Shown here piece by piece: positions 5,179 through 6,299 of a stretch of DNA of 6,299 nt. The stretch's first letter is position 1; every line of letters starts with the position of its first letter. Location: contig JAHWLA010000169.1 in the NCBI GenBank assembly GCA_019347595.1, positions 1 to 6,299 on the forward strand, read 5' to 3'. The DNA comes from Actinomycetota bacterium (lineage in GTDB: Bacteria > Actinomycetota > Acidimicrobiia > Acidimicrobiales > JAHWLA01). The notes beneath the pieces are model-generated. The model was given only the letters and a program-made list of their open reading frames with translations. It was not told the origin of the DNA and did not search any database. The position numbers were made by a program, and so were the translations under genes.

Positions 5179-6296
5179 CGCAGCACCGCCGTCTTGACGC
5201 AGACGACCGGCGGCAGGTGCCGGGCCGCCTCGTGCCACGACTCGCCTGCGTCCGGGGAGGCGAACACCTCGCCGGTGCGCGTCCCGAAGTAGAGGCCGGT
5301 CGGGTCGGCGGCGTCGGCGGCGAAGCTGTCGCGCAGCACGGTCAGCCAGGCGTTCTCGGCGGGGAGGCCCGTGTCGAGCGGTAGCCACGTGTCGCCGCCG
5401 TCGGCCGTGCGGTACACCCGGGGGCGGCCGTCGGGGGTGCACCGGAACCCGTCGGAGTGGAGCGGGAGCACGTAGGCAGTGCCCGGCCGGTTGGGGTCGG
5501 CCACCATCGGGAAGCCGAAGGTGGACGAGAGGTCGTCGGCGCCTACTTCCTCCCACTGTCCCCCGAAGTCGCGCGAGCGGTACACCCCCCAGTGGTGCTG
5601 GAGGAACAGCGTGTCGGGGTCCGATGGGTGGCGGTCGACCTTGTGCACGCACTGGCCGAACTCCGCTGTGGGGTCGGGCAGGAAAGGCGCCCGGATGCCC
5701 CGGTTGGCCGCCTCCCAGGTGGCGCCGTCGAGCGTGCGGTAGAAGCCCGCAGCCGACACGGCCACGCCCAGGCGGGCGCCGCCGGTCGGGTCGGGGAGGA
5801 TGGTGTGCAGGCACAGCCCGCCCCCGCCCGGCTGCCACTGCGGCCGATGCTCGTGGTTCCACAGCGTGTCGTCGAGGGTGAACGTCCGGCCCCCGTCGTC
5901 GGAGCGGAAGAGGGCGGCGGGCTCGACACCGGCGTATACGACGTCGGGCTGGGCCTCGCCTGCGGGCTGGAGCTGCCACACCCGGGCCACAGCGGCGCCG
6001 GTGTCGGCGGGGAAGGCGAGCGTGTCCGGCTCGGGCTCGACCCAGGAGGCGCCCAGGTCGTCGGAGCGGTACACGGACGGGCCCCAGTGCGAGCTCGTGG
6101 CCCCGACCAGGAGGCGGGTGCGCCCGCCGCGGCAGTCGAGCGTCGCCGCGTAGATCTCTTCGCCGGGGAACGACGGGCCGGTCAGCGTCCAGGCGCCGCG
6201 GTCCGGCGCCGAGGTCAGGGCAAACAGGCCCTTCGTCGTCCCGACCAACACCACCACATCGCCCGCCGACGCCTGGATGCCTCGCTGTTCGTCCAT
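5175..6296 (-). CDS. BNR/Asp-box beta-propeller protein (sialidase-like fold, no sialidase function implied)
   Basis: Protein of 373 residues made of repeats that each end in an Asp-box turn, S/T-x-D-x-G-x-x-W/F. Boxes lie at 78-85 (SDDLGASW), 132-139 (SDDGGRTF), 241-248 (SRDFGGQW), 297-304 (TADGGDTW) and 347-354 (SPDAGESW), with a shortened one at 188-194 (TLDGATW). Six such blades fit a six- or seven-bladed propeller. It opens with VVVLVGTTKGLFAL (14-27), a usual first strand of this family. I see no signal peptide, so it probably acts in the cytoplasm. The catalytic pattern of true sialidases (N-terminal RIP with the Arg triad) is not recognisable, so names such as exo-alpha-sialidase would mislead. 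The ATG at 6296 is 3 bp from the right edge; a start further upstream cannot be excluded. The TGA overlaps the CTG of the MoaD-like gene, which suggests a coupled two-gene unit. Its function is unknown. Confidence 0.82.
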   Translation of the reverse strand: MDEQRGIQASAGDVVVLVGTTKGLFALTSAPDRGAWTLTGPSFPGEEIYAATLDCRGGRTRLLVGATSSHWGPSVYRSDDLGASWVEPEPDTLAFPADTGAAVARVWQLQPAGEAQPDVVYAGVEPAALFRSDDGGRTFTLDDTLWNHEHRPQWQPGGGGLCLHTILPDPTGGARLGVAVSAAGFYRTLDGATWEAANRGIRAPFLPDPTAEFGQCVHKVDRHPSDPDTLFLQHHWGVYRSRDFGGQWEEVGADDLSSTFGFPMVADPNRPGTAYVLPLHSDGFRCTPDGRPRVYRTADGGDTWLPLDTGLPAENAWLTVLRDSFAADAADPTGLYFGTRTGEVFASPDAGESWHEAARHLPPVVCVKTAVLR

Positions 6297-6299
6297 GGC

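Noticed and set aside
5179..5979. Long upstream extension of the MoaD-like frame on the minus strand
   Set aside because: It overlaps the propeller gene in another frame and reads as Arg/Pro-rich shadow sequence, so a large MoaD fusion protein is not supported.
5175..6296. True sialidase or secreted glycosyl hydrolase
   Set aside because: Only the Asp-box fold signature is present. There is no signal peptide and no recognisable catalytic Arg/Asp/Tyr pattern of sialidases.

Overview
The window is very GC-rich, with compact genes, GTG starts and actinobacterial-style regulators (SpoIIE phosphatase, GAF-ANTAR protein, ECF sigma factor with a membrane partner). This points to a high-GC Gram-positive chromosome (Actinomycetota). 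A deeper lineage such as Acidimicrobiia is only a guess. There are no RNA genes, CRISPR arrays or insertion sequences. The first ~1.2 kb looks slightly less GC-rich than the rest by eye.

Layout. (1) 2-553 (+): C-terminal part of a SpoIIE/RsbU-type PP2C phosphatase, cut by the left edge and followed by a hairpin-plus-T terminator at 619-645. (2) 719-1180 (+): a short Xre/Cro-type HTH regulator. Its GTG start overlaps a perfect 6-bp-arm palindrome that may be its own operator, and its C-terminal half looks eroded. (3) A strong 13-bp hairpin at 1210-1240 separates it from the convergent sigma operon. (4) 2646-1268 (-): an ECF sigma factor and, through an ATGA overlap, a single-pass membrane protein that is probably its anti-sigma factor. 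(5) 2827-3543 (+), divergent from the sigma gene: a GAF-ANTAR sensor/RNA-binding antiterminator whose Shine-Dalgarno lies in a small hairpin. (6) 4014-3568 (-): an SRPBCC-fold protein, divergent by 54 bp from (7) 4069-4875 (+): a siderophore-interacting-protein (SIP) family flavin reductase with a Ser/Asp tail. (8) 6296-4888 (-): a two-gene unit with a BNR/Asp-box beta-propeller protein and a MoaD/ThiS-type ubiquitin-like protein ending in Gly-Gly. The second gene apparently starts at a CTG overlapping the first gene's TGA.

The left half is a cluster of signal-transduction genes: phosphatase, HTH repressor, sigma/anti-sigma pair and GAF-ANTAR. Nothing seen proves that they act on each other. 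The right half holds small metabolic or accessory genes.

The least explained items are the propeller/MoaD pair, with its CTG junction and a perfect 15-bp inverted repeat inside the MoaD-like gene, and the eroded HTH gene with its palindromic start site. I see no clear proof of a wholly new system.
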